A stretch of 64,000 nt of DNA from Powellomyces hirtus (lineage: Eukaryota > Chytridiomycota > Chytridiomycetes > Spizellomycetales > Powellomycetaceae), in the NCBI GenBank assembly GCA_025526995.1, contig JAHLKG010000009.1, forward strand, positions 558,001 through 622,000. The letters are read 5' to 3'. Under the pieces are notes generated by a model that was not told the origin of the DNA, made no database searches, and saw only the letters and a list, made by a program, of their open reading frames with translations. Both the position numbers and the translations under genes were made by a program. This document shows positions 10,519-21,244 of the stretch, one piece after another. Every line of letters begins with the position of its first letter. Position 1 is the stretch's first letter.

Positions 10519-11856
10519 GGTAGATCCGAAGCAATGACGTTTGGGACCCTTCTCGAATCTTCTTACGTGTTTTCGCTCACAGTCGATGTGTTAGTGTTAG
10601 TGTTGGATGATAGCCATCTAGACTAGTCGTTTATATTCCACTTATAGAAAAATAAGACACTCTCATTGCCTCTATACATAGCTGTCAGCTGTCCGTCGAT
10701 CGTCAGGATCAGCGCCCTTGCATGGTTGTCGGGACCAGTCCGAATCCTGGTGTCAGTCGCTGTTCGGGCACCATGCCCAGCCTGCCAATAATGTATAGTG
10801 CACCCCGCCCCCAGATTCCAAAATAATCAGCCACCCACCAACTGAGGTGCCTCCGTTCCTCGGACTCGGAGTCTCGTCGTCGTGTCATACGCCCGGGAGG
10901 GGCACACGCTCTGAAAATAACGGGATTTGTTTTCTGGTTCGCCGTCTTCCGCGGGAATAAGACCAACGAGGTTCACCTTGGTCGTATTATATTTGATTCC
11001 AACCGTCCCCACTCCCACAAACAACTCCCTCTAACAAACAAAAGCTTAATCGAAACATCGAATGGATCGGCCCAGATCGCGTTCCGAGATCCCATTCAGA
11101 TAGAGTTTGCCTACTCTAGATGTGGTCCAAAGGGGGCCCACTTGGGGCCCAGTTCTTTCCAAGTTCCTTCCCGCGTGTCACACTCACTCCATACATTTTA
11201 CGACATCAATACAATACTTTTTCCCCCCAGTATTCCTCGCTCACATTTGTTCTAGGTTGATCTGTGGGTTTGTTGTAGGGGTGTGCTTCGCCTCAGATGA
11301 CCTACGCAGTTTTAACATTTGCATTACATGAATCATCTTGGCACAAAAACAAAGTGAGGCGTTTCCTTCCCCGTTTCCCCCCACACTGCCTCCCCAACCG
11401 AGAGATTCATGCGTGGGCGTGCCCTTCCATTTTTGCCTGGCCTTTTTTAACACCTGTTCTGGGTTCCCTGCCACCTGGCTGGCCCACTTTTTGGTCTCCC
11501 TTCCCCTGTGTCTTTTTTGTGTGGTTTCTGTTACGACAAACCTTACATTACTGCTTTTCACACATTTGGGCGCCACCGACTCTGCCAGAGTTGTTTTTCT
11601 TTTGTTGGGTTGGGGGTTTTGTGCATGCATACGTTTTTGTTTTCTGCCCTCCCTGTCACAAAACTTGGCTGCTGAACTTGAACGTATCGGTACCGTCAAC
11701 GAACACGACAGACCGCCACAGACCCGCCAAATAAAATAAGAAAACGCTGGGGGGCAAAATACAAAACGGCGAACCCCCACAACACATCCGCATCCATCAC
11801 CCACATCGCAACCCCGCAACTCTGAGTGACAAAAGAAAAAAAAACTCCCAAACACC
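10519..11856. other. Intergenic region, about 1.3 kb
   Basis: Carries the 3' UTR of the surface-protein gene and the promoter of the PH-domain gene. The second half is pyrimidine-rich (11150-11700). A short perfect stem (ACCAG/CTGGT) with a TCCGAATC loop lies near 10735 but is not part of a foldable tRNA. No convincing gene on either strand. Confidence 0.3.
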
Positions 11857-14800
11857 ATGTTTATCCGAACCACCACCGCCACCACATCCCCCTCACCTCC
11901 GCTCACGAGCACCGCCCCCGCGGCCGAAACGTGTCCTCCGTCCTCGGACCTGCAGCCGGCGGCCGACATCATCTCCCTAACCCATCTCCGCACGCGGGGC
12001 GCCGTGACGAATTCGCCGTTCAAGAGCCTGATGCGGCGGGTTACCCGGACCGTCTCTCCCAGTGGAAGCAGCAGCAATACCAGCAGTAACAGCAGTGGCG
12101 ACGAACATCATGGCCATGTGGCGGTCGCGGCGGCACTGGCGGCTGCGGAGCGGAGGTGGTTGAAATCACCACCACATCCTCCTGTCAATAACGGTCATGT
12201 CAGCAACACCACCACGACCACGACCACCACCACCGCCGTCCCAGTGACAGCACCAGCAACGTCGCGGTATACCGATAACGTAATCAACACCTCGCTCCGG
12301 GGCAACGTGTTTGTGGTCGCCGACCGGGCGTGTGCGGCGGCGGCCGACGATGGCCGCGTCGGCAAGGGCAGCCAACACAGAGACCGCGATGGAGACGGGG
12401 AAGGAGGGGGAGACGACGCCAAACTGTCGCGGAATATGGGACTCTATAGCGTGAGTTTTGGAAAAAGCCCAAATTTGAAACAAAACCAGAAATCTCTTTG
12501 TGTCGCAGACTTGATTGTGTGACTAAATCCAAAATCTCTCTATTGTAACGGCCGGCCCAGTCCCGCGCACCGCACTCCAAGCGTCAACCCATCGACTCCA
12601 TCTCCCACGCCAAACAAGGGCCGCATTGGCGCGGAAAGCGGAGTTTACCGGGCATGGATGTGTGGAAGAGCGCCGCCGCGGGGGGTGGGGGAGGAGGGGG
12701 AGGCAAAACGGGGGGTTCGGCGACTCACACGCCAGAGGTGACAAAAGCAGCAGCAGCAGCAGCCGCAGCAGCACCGCGGGCGGGCGCGTCGCCCTCACGC
12801 TCATCACCGGGAGAAGACGCGGGGAAGCTCCACGCGCACAACAGCAGCAGCAGCACGGGGCGGGTGGCGGTGGACGGATTCTGGCCGATTCGCAAACCCG
12901 GTGCGGGAGCCGCGGCAGCAGCAGCACTCGTCGCCGACTTGCCGCCCGTCCCCATTTCACCACCGAGGCAAGATACAACCGAGCCGCTCGAAACGCCCGA
13001 AACGCCCGCAGCAGCCGAAGGCGACTTCAATTCCGCGTCCTGCAAACGCTCCGTCAGGTCCCAAGAGGCTGACGCTGAAACTGTCAACGCACGCAACGAC
13101 GGGACCACAGAGGACGCTGACGACGTCAACGGAACCGCTACCACATCTTCAGCGTCATTATCCGACGCGCCTCAACCCGTCACGATCATCGACTCCCCTC
13201 CCGGGGATCCCATGTGCGCACCAGCGCCGCCCGACACTCTGTCCGAAACCACCAATGAGCCGAACCAAATGGATGAGGGGTTGTCGGACGACACCCTTGG
13301 AGAGGACGACGACGGCGACGATGGCGACACGCCACTGACGTCGCGGGTGCCGAATTCGACAAAAATCGCCATGCGGAGGGTATGGAGCCCGTCTCGGCTC
13401 CAGGTACGTAGTCCTCCCGGTGGACCTACCTCACGCGTAAAGTTGGCTCAACAAGGCGCTCATCTTTGCCCATTTTTTATTTTTTTTTTGTGTTTGACCC
13501 CCCTCAGGTCCCGCAATTCTCGGCCGGGTCCATTTTTGACGACCCAGACTGGATGCAGGCGTTCATGCCCACGCAGCTCTCGTCCCCGCCACCCGCGCCT
13601 TCGACCGATCCCACCGACTCGCTCCGCCGATTGGCGCCCATGCCGTCCGCTCCTCCACCGCAACCTCCACCGCAACCGCAACCGCAACCGCAAGCGCAGC
13701 CGCAACCGCAACCGCAAGCACCCTCAAAATCACAACCCCAACCGCGATCCCACCCGTCACTGCCCGCGCAGCCCGACCGACCACCGCGAGGAGGAGACAC
13801 CCGGCAAGCCGGTCCCGCGCACGCAACCCCGCGCCGCCGCGACAGCTTGGGACAAAGTACGAGTTTACGCCATCCCAAAACCGCCCACCATCCACCTCTC
13901 TCACACTGGCCCCCTATTTCCTTTGTTTCCCTCTAGCCTTCGAGTCAGACACCGCCTCCCTGGTCTCACTCGCCGACTCACTCGACGAAGGGTTCGCCGA
14001 CGATCCCGCCTACTACGTGCAACCCTCGGCCCACACCGCCACGACGACAACCACCCACCTTGCGCGCGAGGCCAGCCTTGGGTCACTGGTTGATGACATT
14101 ATGGGTCGCGGGTCCGAGCGGCGCCGGAAATGTGCCGGGAAGAACGTGCGGTTCGGGGTATGTTTGGTGTTTGTGAATCCTTCCCACTTTTTGGAGAAAT
14201 TCGCGGGATTCTCTTTTTTTGTTTTTCTTTTTCCAAAAAGGCGGTTGGACTGATTGCAACCGTACACGTAATTGTCACACAGCGGGCCTGGAACGGCGAA
14301 CTCGAGTCGCGCAAACTTCTCTTCACCGTTCCCGAGGGGTGCAAGACCGACCACGAAGGGCGCATCGGGGTGCTGTACCTGCAGCGTAAGTGTACAGCGT
14401 AGAGTGGGGGGGATGGTTTTTTCAATTTTGCACGGGTCGGGGCTTAGCGAGGCTCCCTTTGTCCTTTTCCCTTAGTCAACAGCCTGGAGAATGTCCAGCT
14501 GCAACGGACGCGCGCGACGGAGGTGACGATCAATATCCGGCAGCAGAAGGCCGAGCGGATGTACGAGTGGGAAGTGACGCGCGTGCTGCCGGTGGGGAAA
14601 ACGCAGATTGATTTGGATTTCGATTGCGAGATGTAAGAAATGAATAGGCCGACCGGGGTTCGTGAGTGGGGGGTAGCTGATAGTGTGTCGGTGGACTGAC
14701 ATGGTCCTTTTTTTCATGGTTGTTCCAGCCCGCTGCTTCCAACCCACCCCATCTCGCTCGTGTTCTATTTCAAGAGCGTGGGCGAAGACCGAGCCCCCTC

Positions 14801-16198
14801 ACCTCCGTACGTATTCCCACTACCCAGCCCAACGACAACCACCACCCCGTCAGGACCACCGGGGGGCGCGGCGCAGGCTTCCCACCCGCTGCGTCCCGCA
14901 CACCAGCGCAAGAACAGTCTGATCTCCTTCTTCCGGTCCAAAAAGAGTGACGAAAACAACAGCAGCAGCAGCAGCAGCAGCGTTTCCGCGAGTTTGCCCG
15001 GCAGCAAACGCAACAGTTTTGCAGCCACGGGGGAGGCCGGACTTGCAGCAGCCGCCGCAGTTTGCCCGCGACTGGTCGTGGCGGAATCCGACCCGCACAC
15101 GCCCGAGTCGTGGGCGCAGCTGCTCTGCGACGCGACGGGGAAATTGGCCGACCATGTGTTTGTCGCGCGGTTGCTGGAATGGAAGAATGCGTTGGTGCAT
15201 GGAGCCGCGGTCGCGTCCGTCGCGTGCCGAATTGGGTTTTTGCCCTTTATGGATGACCGCATTCATCGCACGTTCTGGCCGAAACGGGTGCAGGACTATG
15301 CAATGGGGGTGCGGGTGGCCGAGTGGAACGAGGCGTTGTCGATGGAAGGCTATCTGTGGCAGCTGGGCGGGGATGTGAGAACGGTGCGTGTTGAAATGAA
15401 ATGCCCCCCCAGTTTCCGCTGTTTACGTGTTTTCTGCAGAACCGTCTGGTCTCATACTTACGGGGTGGGGTTTCTTTCGTTTTTTCTTCTTTCTTGATTC
15501 AACAGACATTCCAACGGCGGTACTACAAGCTCCACGGGTCATCTCTCAGCGTGTACGGGGCGAGTCCCGATCCACGGGTGACCGACGTGCCGTGGGAAGA
15601 ATACGACTTTGACCCCGACACGCAGCTCCCGCTCCCGCTGGAACAGTCGCACGATGCGCACAAGATTGTCACGATCGAGCTCGCGCATCTCGAGAGCTGG
15701 TGCAGCTACGAGAAGCCGCGGGTGCGCTCCGGGTCGGTCGTGATCCCGGGCAGTACGACAACAACGACGACGAGCGATTCGGACGCATCCGCCGCATCAT
15801 CGTCATCATCCTCATTAGCATCATCGTCATCGTCATCGTGTAATGAGCGCACGACGCTCCCGACGCCGTCGGCGGCGTTTGTGCTGCTGTTCAAGGACGG
15901 CCGCGAGATCATTCTGGGTGTGGACCCGGCCGAAGTCGTGCGGTATCAGGTCGAGAGCGACCGGTTCTCGGCGGCCGGGGAAACATCCGAGTCGACATCT
16001 TCGCTGGGCACGCATGCGTCGAAACTGCAGTTGACGCTCATGCAGTGGCGCCCGTTGGATATTGCCGACATGTGGAAACAGGCATTCAATGAGGTGTTGA
16101 ATGGCGTTAAATATGATGTGCCGGTATGGGCCGAGCCGTTGCGGGAATGGCGCGCGGCTGGTGGGCAGGTGGATGAGGGACGGGGAAACAGCGTATGA
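11857..16198 (+). CDS. Anillin/Bud4-like protein with C-terminal PH domain
   Basis: Eight exons: 11857..12450, 12561..13403, 13508..13856, 13937..14157, 14241 (or 14283)..14385, 14476..14632, 14729..15383, 15506..16198; 1218 aa with the longer fifth exon. The first 600 residues are disordered (poly-Ala, poly-Gly, Gln-Pro repeats, Asp-rich). A beta-rich region (about 690-790) runs IGVLYLQLNSLENVQL and EWEVTRVLPVGKTQIDLDFD. The PH domain starts MEGYLWQLGGDVRT at about 975 and continues FQRRYYKLHGSSLSVYG. This order (disordered N-terminus, C2-like block, PH with the GYLWQLGGD signature) is that of anillin, Mid1 and Bud4 scaffolds, which link septins and the contractile ring to the membrane. Family placement rests on architecture and PH motif. 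Confidence 0.75.
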
Positions 16199-16618
16199 CT
16201 GCGGCTGTCCCTCTCACCCCCGCCTTCTCATGCATGCTTGACCGTTGTGCGTTCACGATTTCGTCCGTTTTTTTTTTTCTTTCTTTTCTTGGAATTTCCC
16301 ATTCATTTCTGCTGTAGATTATTCATTCCATCTCCTCACATAAAATCTCAAACTTTTCTTTTTTGATTAACCCTGATGAGACGCATTCCCGGAGGATGTT
16401 TCTTTGTGCGCCGCCTCGGTCGGTGGGAAGGCGTCTTCGTGTTATCCGTTGTTGACAAGTTGTTTCTTTTCCAGAGGCGCGCGTGACAGGGGGCGTTCCG
16501 TGTTTTTCCTTTCTCGGACCCCCCCCCCCCCCCAACCCTCTCTTCTTTTCTGCATTCATCTCGTTTTGCATCCCCTCCATACACATACACACACATAATA
16601 TACACACCCACAAATATT
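16199..16618. promoter_or_regulatory. Thiolase upstream region with C15 tract
   Basis: The region upstream of the thiolase start is strongly pyrimidine-rich. It has a 15-base C run at 16519..16533 and CA repeats (CACACACATA) just before the ATG. No gene seen. Confidence 0.4.
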
Positions 16619-18068
16619 ATGCATCTGTCACAACGTCTCGCGCGCGCGGCACCCCGGCTCGCACGGTCCTACGCCACGGCTTCCGCGGGGCACCTTAACG
16701 AGGTCGTGATTGTAGCGGCGGCGCGCACGCCTGTCGGGTCGTTCCAGAAGTCGTTGGCAAAATTGTCGGCGCCGCAGCTCGGGGCTGCTGGTAAGTTGTT
16801 GTTGTTTGCAAGAGAGAGAGAGAGGGAGAGCGCAAAGTAGTGATAGGGGGAGGAAAATGAGGATTGGGGCATGTGCTGACCCCGCATTTTCGTGTGCTCA
16901 CAGCCATCAAGGGCGCTCTGGAGCAAGCCGGGATGAAACCCAGCGAGGTGCAAGAAGTGTACATGGGCAATGTGCTCTCTGCCGGAGTGGGCCAAGCGCC
17001 GGCGCGGCAAGCCGCGCTGCTGGCCGGGCTTGGCGAGTCGACGGAAGCGACGACCATCAACAAGGTGTGCGCCTCGGGTCTCAAGGCCGTGATTCTCGCG
17101 CACCAAAGCCTGACGCTGGGGCACCGGGACGTGATGGTGGCGGGCGGGATGGAGAGCATGTCGAACGCACCCTTTTACTTTCCGCGCGGGGCAGCGTTTG
17201 GCCACCAGACGGCCTCGGACGCGATCATCAAAGACGGGTTGTGGGACGTGTACAACCAGATCCATATGGGAACGTGTGCGGAGGAAACGGCGGTCGAGTA
17301 CGGCATCTCGCGCGAGGAGCAGGACGCGCACGCCATCGAGTCGTACAAGCGCGCCGCGGCGGCGTGGGCGAAAGGCATGTTCAAGAACGAAGTCGTCCCC
17401 GTCACCGTCAAGGGCCGCCGGGGGGACACGATTGTCGCAGAAGACGAGGAATACAAGAACATCAAATTCGACAAGGTCCCCACGCTCAAATCCGCGTTCC
17501 TCAAGGGCGGCTCCGTGACGGCCGCCAACGCGTCGACCCTCAACGACGGCGCCTCGGCGCTGGTGCTCACGACGCGCGCCAAGGCGGCCGCGCTCGGCCT
17601 GCGCCCGTTGGCCCGCATCCTGTCGTTTGGCGACGCGGCCACCTCCCCCAAGAAATTCACGATTGCCCCGTCGTTGGCGATCCCGATCGCCCTCGAGCGC
17701 GCGGGCCTCTCCCTTGCCGACATTTCCCTGTTTGAAATCAACGAGGCGTTCAGCGTCGTGGTGCGCGCCAACGAAAAGGTAAAGAACACGCGCGCCACCC
17801 ACTTTTGTTCCCCCTCACACCCATCCATTTACCCACACATTTCTCTCCCCCCCTCTTTTTGGTGTTGTTGTGCACCCAGATCATGTCCCTCGACGCATCC
17901 AAAGTCAACATTGCGGGCGGCGGCGTCGCGCTCGGGCACGCGATCGGGTCCTCGGGCGCGCGCATCCTCGTCTCGCTCATCCACCTCCTGCCGCCCGGCC
18001 AGCTCGGCGTCGCGGGCGTGTGCAATGGCGGCGGCGCCGCGTCCGCGGTCGTCGTCGAGCGCTTGTAA
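16619..18068 (+). CDS. ACAT1: Mitochondrial acetyl-CoA C-acetyltransferase (thiolase II)
   Basis: Three exons, 16619..16790, 16904..17778 and 17880..18068, 411 aa. It interconverts two acetyl-CoA with acetoacetyl-CoA, in ketone-body, isoleucine or fatty-acid metabolism. The N-terminus ([20 protein letters not shown]) is Arg/Ser-rich without acids, as in mitochondrial presequences. Catalytic elements are complete: nucleophile Cys113 in [17 protein letters not shown] in the second half, His near 369 in [16 protein letters not shown] and the final Cys near 397 in [11 protein letters not shown]. The NEAFS exon ends four codons later (VRANEK). The first intron carries a short GA microsatellite. 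Cytosolic Erg10 paralogs lack the presequence, so the mitochondrial form is favoured. Confidence 0.94.
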
Positions 18069-19365
18069 AGGAAAAAAACATCACACAAAAATAGACACAC
18101 CCGTGACCCATGCGGAGAGACGGTTTAGTTATGCGCCCCTCACCCACACCCACACCCACTCGCCCCCCATCATGTCTTGTGTGCATTTCAGTTCATTCGG
18201 TAGTCAGCATAGAGTCTCTCTATCTCCCTCCTCTCTGATCTCGTACCCCCGCTCAAAATCTATCTGAACATGCGATGCATGAATGCATGAATGAATGAAT
18301 GATGCATACTGACTGACGGACAAAACCGGCTGGCGTTGCAACATGGTTGGGTGGTGGTGAGATGAATGCGGGCGTTTTTCTTCCAACGCATACTTGTACA
18401 AGTATTTGCAACTAGAGTCCGCCCCCTACCCACCCGCGCACCCATGACCGTTGTCGCATTGCGCCTGCGCTCTCCACCCGTCCTCCGTCCGTCCATCCGT
18501 TCCTAGCTTTTCCCGTTTTCCCACACACTCAGTGAATCGTCGCTCCGCCATGTGCCTGCCTCACGACAACCCACCAGCGAATCGGGTTCGGGGGGTCCAG
18601 ATCCATAGACGACCAAAAAAAAAACCCCTGATTTTTACACACACAAAAGTTTGATTTTTGCAAAAAGCAGCACATACAATGAATCGAAAGACAAGACAAA
18701 GAAAGACAAAGTACTGGACAACGTACAGTTACAGAGTTGTGCCACCCTTCCCCACAAAAGATTAGCAGTGAGGGGGAACGAGTTCGGTTAATGAACAAAC
18801 TATAGAAAAGGAACGGGAACGACAACTATAGACGACAAACACTTTTTTTTTTTGGGAAAGAGGGCTTGCCATTCAGCCCATCCTTTTCCAGCCAGACAAG
18901 AGAAAGGAAAAGGGAAAAGAAAAAAGGAAAAAGGGGTCGTTCACAGACCCATCGTTTCCTGAGCCATTCAAGCGTGGGATTCTCCGCGCTGGTCACAGGT
19001 AAACCAGCCCGCTTTCAACGACAATAATGTGCGTTTTTTTTGTGAAAGGGTGGAGAAGCTCGGATGGATAGAGGAAACATGTCGATTCGAGGAAACATCC
19101 CGGATAAAGAACCCCAGAGGGTTCAGGCCACAAGCTCAGCCTCTCTCGAGAGGTGAGCACGCCAGCCTCCACGCGCTCAGATTCCCCCTGTGGGGGGGAA
19201 GAGCCAAAGAGTGGAGAGAGGTGTCACCTAGCCTTGCAAGTACTTGTTTCCAGAGAAAAAAGCTCGGCGTGAGAGTGAGTGGGTCACCGGGTGACACGAG
19301 ACGCTTTCTCCTCGACAAACGAGGAGGGCAATCAGCAGTACGTTACAAGGGTAGAGAAAAGATGT
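18069..19365. other. Convergent intergenic region, about 1.3 kb
   Basis: Lies between the 3' ends of the thiolase (+) and zinc-finger (-) genes. It includes CA/AC-rich runs, an imperfect (ATGA)n tract at 18270..18305, a T-run at 18843 and A/G-rich stretches at 18895-18940. I see no gene. Confidence 0.3.
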
Positions 19366-20392
19366 TTACGACGCGTCAAGGTCGGCGCAGCCGGTGGCCT
19401 TCATGTGCCGTTTGAGTGCGTCCACTCGAGAATATCGCTTGCCGCACGAGCACTCGCACTGATTTTCACCTCCGTGAGTATTGGCATGACGGGCGAGATC
19501 ATTTTGTTTGAAAAAGGACTTGCCGCACTCGTTGCAGTCAAAGAGGCGGGGTCGCTCTGGGTCGTGGAGGGGCAGGTGGCTCTTGAGGTTAAAGTGGCGG
19601 GTAAAGTGTTTACCGCAGCCGGGATGGGGGCAAGTGTACTTTGCGTTGCGCCGGCGCGAGTCCTTGACGGGGCGGGAGGATTTGGGGACGAGAGGGTCGG
19701 GTGACGCCAACGGGGGAGCAGGGATAGGTGCGAGGGCAGGGGACTTGCCACTTTCGGCGGCGGCTTGGAGGAGAGCCGAGAGCTGATCAAAGGAGAGGGT
19801 GACCGAGTTGGGGGCGGGAGGAGGAGGCGGAGGCGAGGGGCCAATGTGGTCAAGAGCGGGAAAGAGGGCGTCTTGAGGCACCGAGGGGAAGAGACTGTCG
19901 GCGTGGTCAAACAGGGGAGTATCGCCAAAGAGGGTTTCCAGGGCAAAGTCGTGGTGGGCGACCTGGGCAGGTTGGTGCAAAGAGGCCGGGGTGGTATCGA
20001 AAGAGAGCAGATTGGCAAAAATCTTGTCGTAGTCGGCGGCGGGTGACCCGTCAAAAACGTCGAGGAGTGATTCGGCAGGAGTAGGGTAGACAGAGGTGGG
20101 TGGGGGGACTGGGACGTGCGGTGGTGGGTATCTGTAGGGATGCAGGTGATGGTGATGGTGATGAGGGATGGTGGGAGCGGCGAGTGGGGGCGGACTCTAG
20201 CGATAGTTACCCCAGGGATGAATAATCGGTCAAGCAGGGATCTAGTTTGAGGCAGGGGTCAAAGTGGGGGTGGGGGACGCCATTGTTGGAAAGGGTCGAG
20301 TAGTCGATAAGGTCAAAGAAAGCAAGGGAAGCGTCGTCTGCAGCAGCAGCGTATTGGTCAAGAACAAGGTCAGTGGTTTGGGCCAGTGTCAT
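19366..20392 (-). CDS. C2H2 zinc-finger transcription factor
   Basis: Two exons, 20392..20211 and 20131..19366, 315 aa; the 79-nt intron joins in phase 2 (DYSSLG|YPPPHV). The first 200 residues are acidic, Pro/Ser-rich and contain short hydrophobic/acidic patches (ESLLDVFDGSP, ALETLFGDTPLFD) typical of activation regions. Three zinc fingers sit at the C-terminus: CPHPGCGKHFTRHFNLKSH, CNECGKSFFKQNDLARH and a third, CSCGKRYSRVDALKRH, which ends in Cys. Two canonical fingers plus one CxC...H...C finger suggest sequence-specific DNA binding. No specific ortholog is recognised. Its upstream region is crowded with simple repeats. Confidence 0.88.
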
Positions 20393-20462
20393 AACAATGG
20401 GAAGAGTAGGGGAAGGAGTGGGGGACTGACGACAACGCTATGATCCAAGCGAAGGCGACAAG

Positions 20463-20491
20463 AACGAACGAACGAACGAGAGAGAGAGAGG

Positions 20492-20513
<22 letters not shown>
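20463..20513 (+). repeat. (GAAC)n and (GA)n microsatellites
   Basis: A tetranucleotide run (GAACGAACGAACGAAC) passes directly into GA repeats interrupted by GGAA. They lie within about 120 bp upstream of the zinc-finger ATG on the opposite strand. Confidence 0.85.
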
Positions 20514-20522
<9 letters not shown>

Positions 20523-20706
20523 GGTTAGTTATAATAGAATAGACAGCTCATCCATGAGAGACAGAGAGACAGACGTGGATTTCATTCAGTCATTCAGTCA
20601 ATTCACTCGAGTGAGTGAGTCAATCAATCAATCAACGGCTGAGGAACGCCCTCTTTCTCTCTTTCTCTCTCTCTCTCTCTAATGGACTCTCTCTCTCTCT
20701 CTCATT

Positions 20707-20744
20707 CAGTCAGTCAGTCAGTCAGTCAGTCAGTCAGTCAGTCA
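20707..20744 (+). repeat. (CAGT)n tetranucleotide repeat, about nine copies
   Basis: An uninterrupted run of CAGT units, preceded by a CT-dinucleotide run from about 20655 to 20702. Length is likely polymorphic between strains. Confidence 0.9.
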
Positions 20745-21244
20745 ACTCTCAGCTCAGTCATGGCAGAGCGCCTTTTTTTTCTTTCTCTTTTGCGTCCCCC
20801 CACGGTTGCATCCTCATTGCAGCCAACTCTTATCAACTCACAGCTGTGGACTAGCCATGGCTACAGTCACTCATCGCTTGCACACGCACTCGATCCATCC
20901 ACTCACTCGTCAACAACTCCTCGTGTCCCAATCAGCTAAACTCTCTCTCACTCTCCCAATGACGTCTCGTCTCACATGGCCCCATGCCGATTCCCTCCTG
21001 CTGTCTTTCTCTCTCTCTTCTCAATCCCCCCATCCCATATCAATCCCATCCCATATCAATCCCCTGACTCATATGTCTCCTACCCACCCACACACGTGCC
21101 CCACGCGCCTCAGTGATTGCGTAATCACTTGCGTAATCACTCCACACTCCTAACCTTGTTCCTCCGCCCATCCCTGTCATCTCACCTCCTCGATTCTGCA
21201 CAGCGCATTGCCCCCCCGTCGTTCAAGAGTCGCCGCCGTCTACG

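Larger units (their letters stand above)
20393..21244. promoter_or_regulatory. Divergent promoter region rich in microsatellites
   Basis: Shared by the zinc-finger gene (-) and the permease gene (+). It contains (GAAC)n at about 20463, (GA)n to about 20513, (CATTCAGT)-type repeats near 20582, (TC)n at about 20655-20702 and (CAGT)n at 20707..20744. Further CT-rich sequence follows to about 21060. No coding exon recognised. Confidence 0.45.

Noticed and set aside
10728..10760. tRNA T-arm-like hairpin (ACCAG TCCGAATC CTGGT)
   Set aside because: The loop is eight bases and no matching acceptor, D or anticodon arms lie around it.
11241..12077. Minus-strand open frame of 278 codons before the PH-domain gene
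   Set aside because: No start context, no domain, and overlaps exon 1 of a well-supported plus-strand gene.
16669..17802. Minus-strand open frame of 377 codons opposite the thiolase
   Set aside because: Arg/His/Gly-rich antisense of an intact enzyme, crossing its introns.
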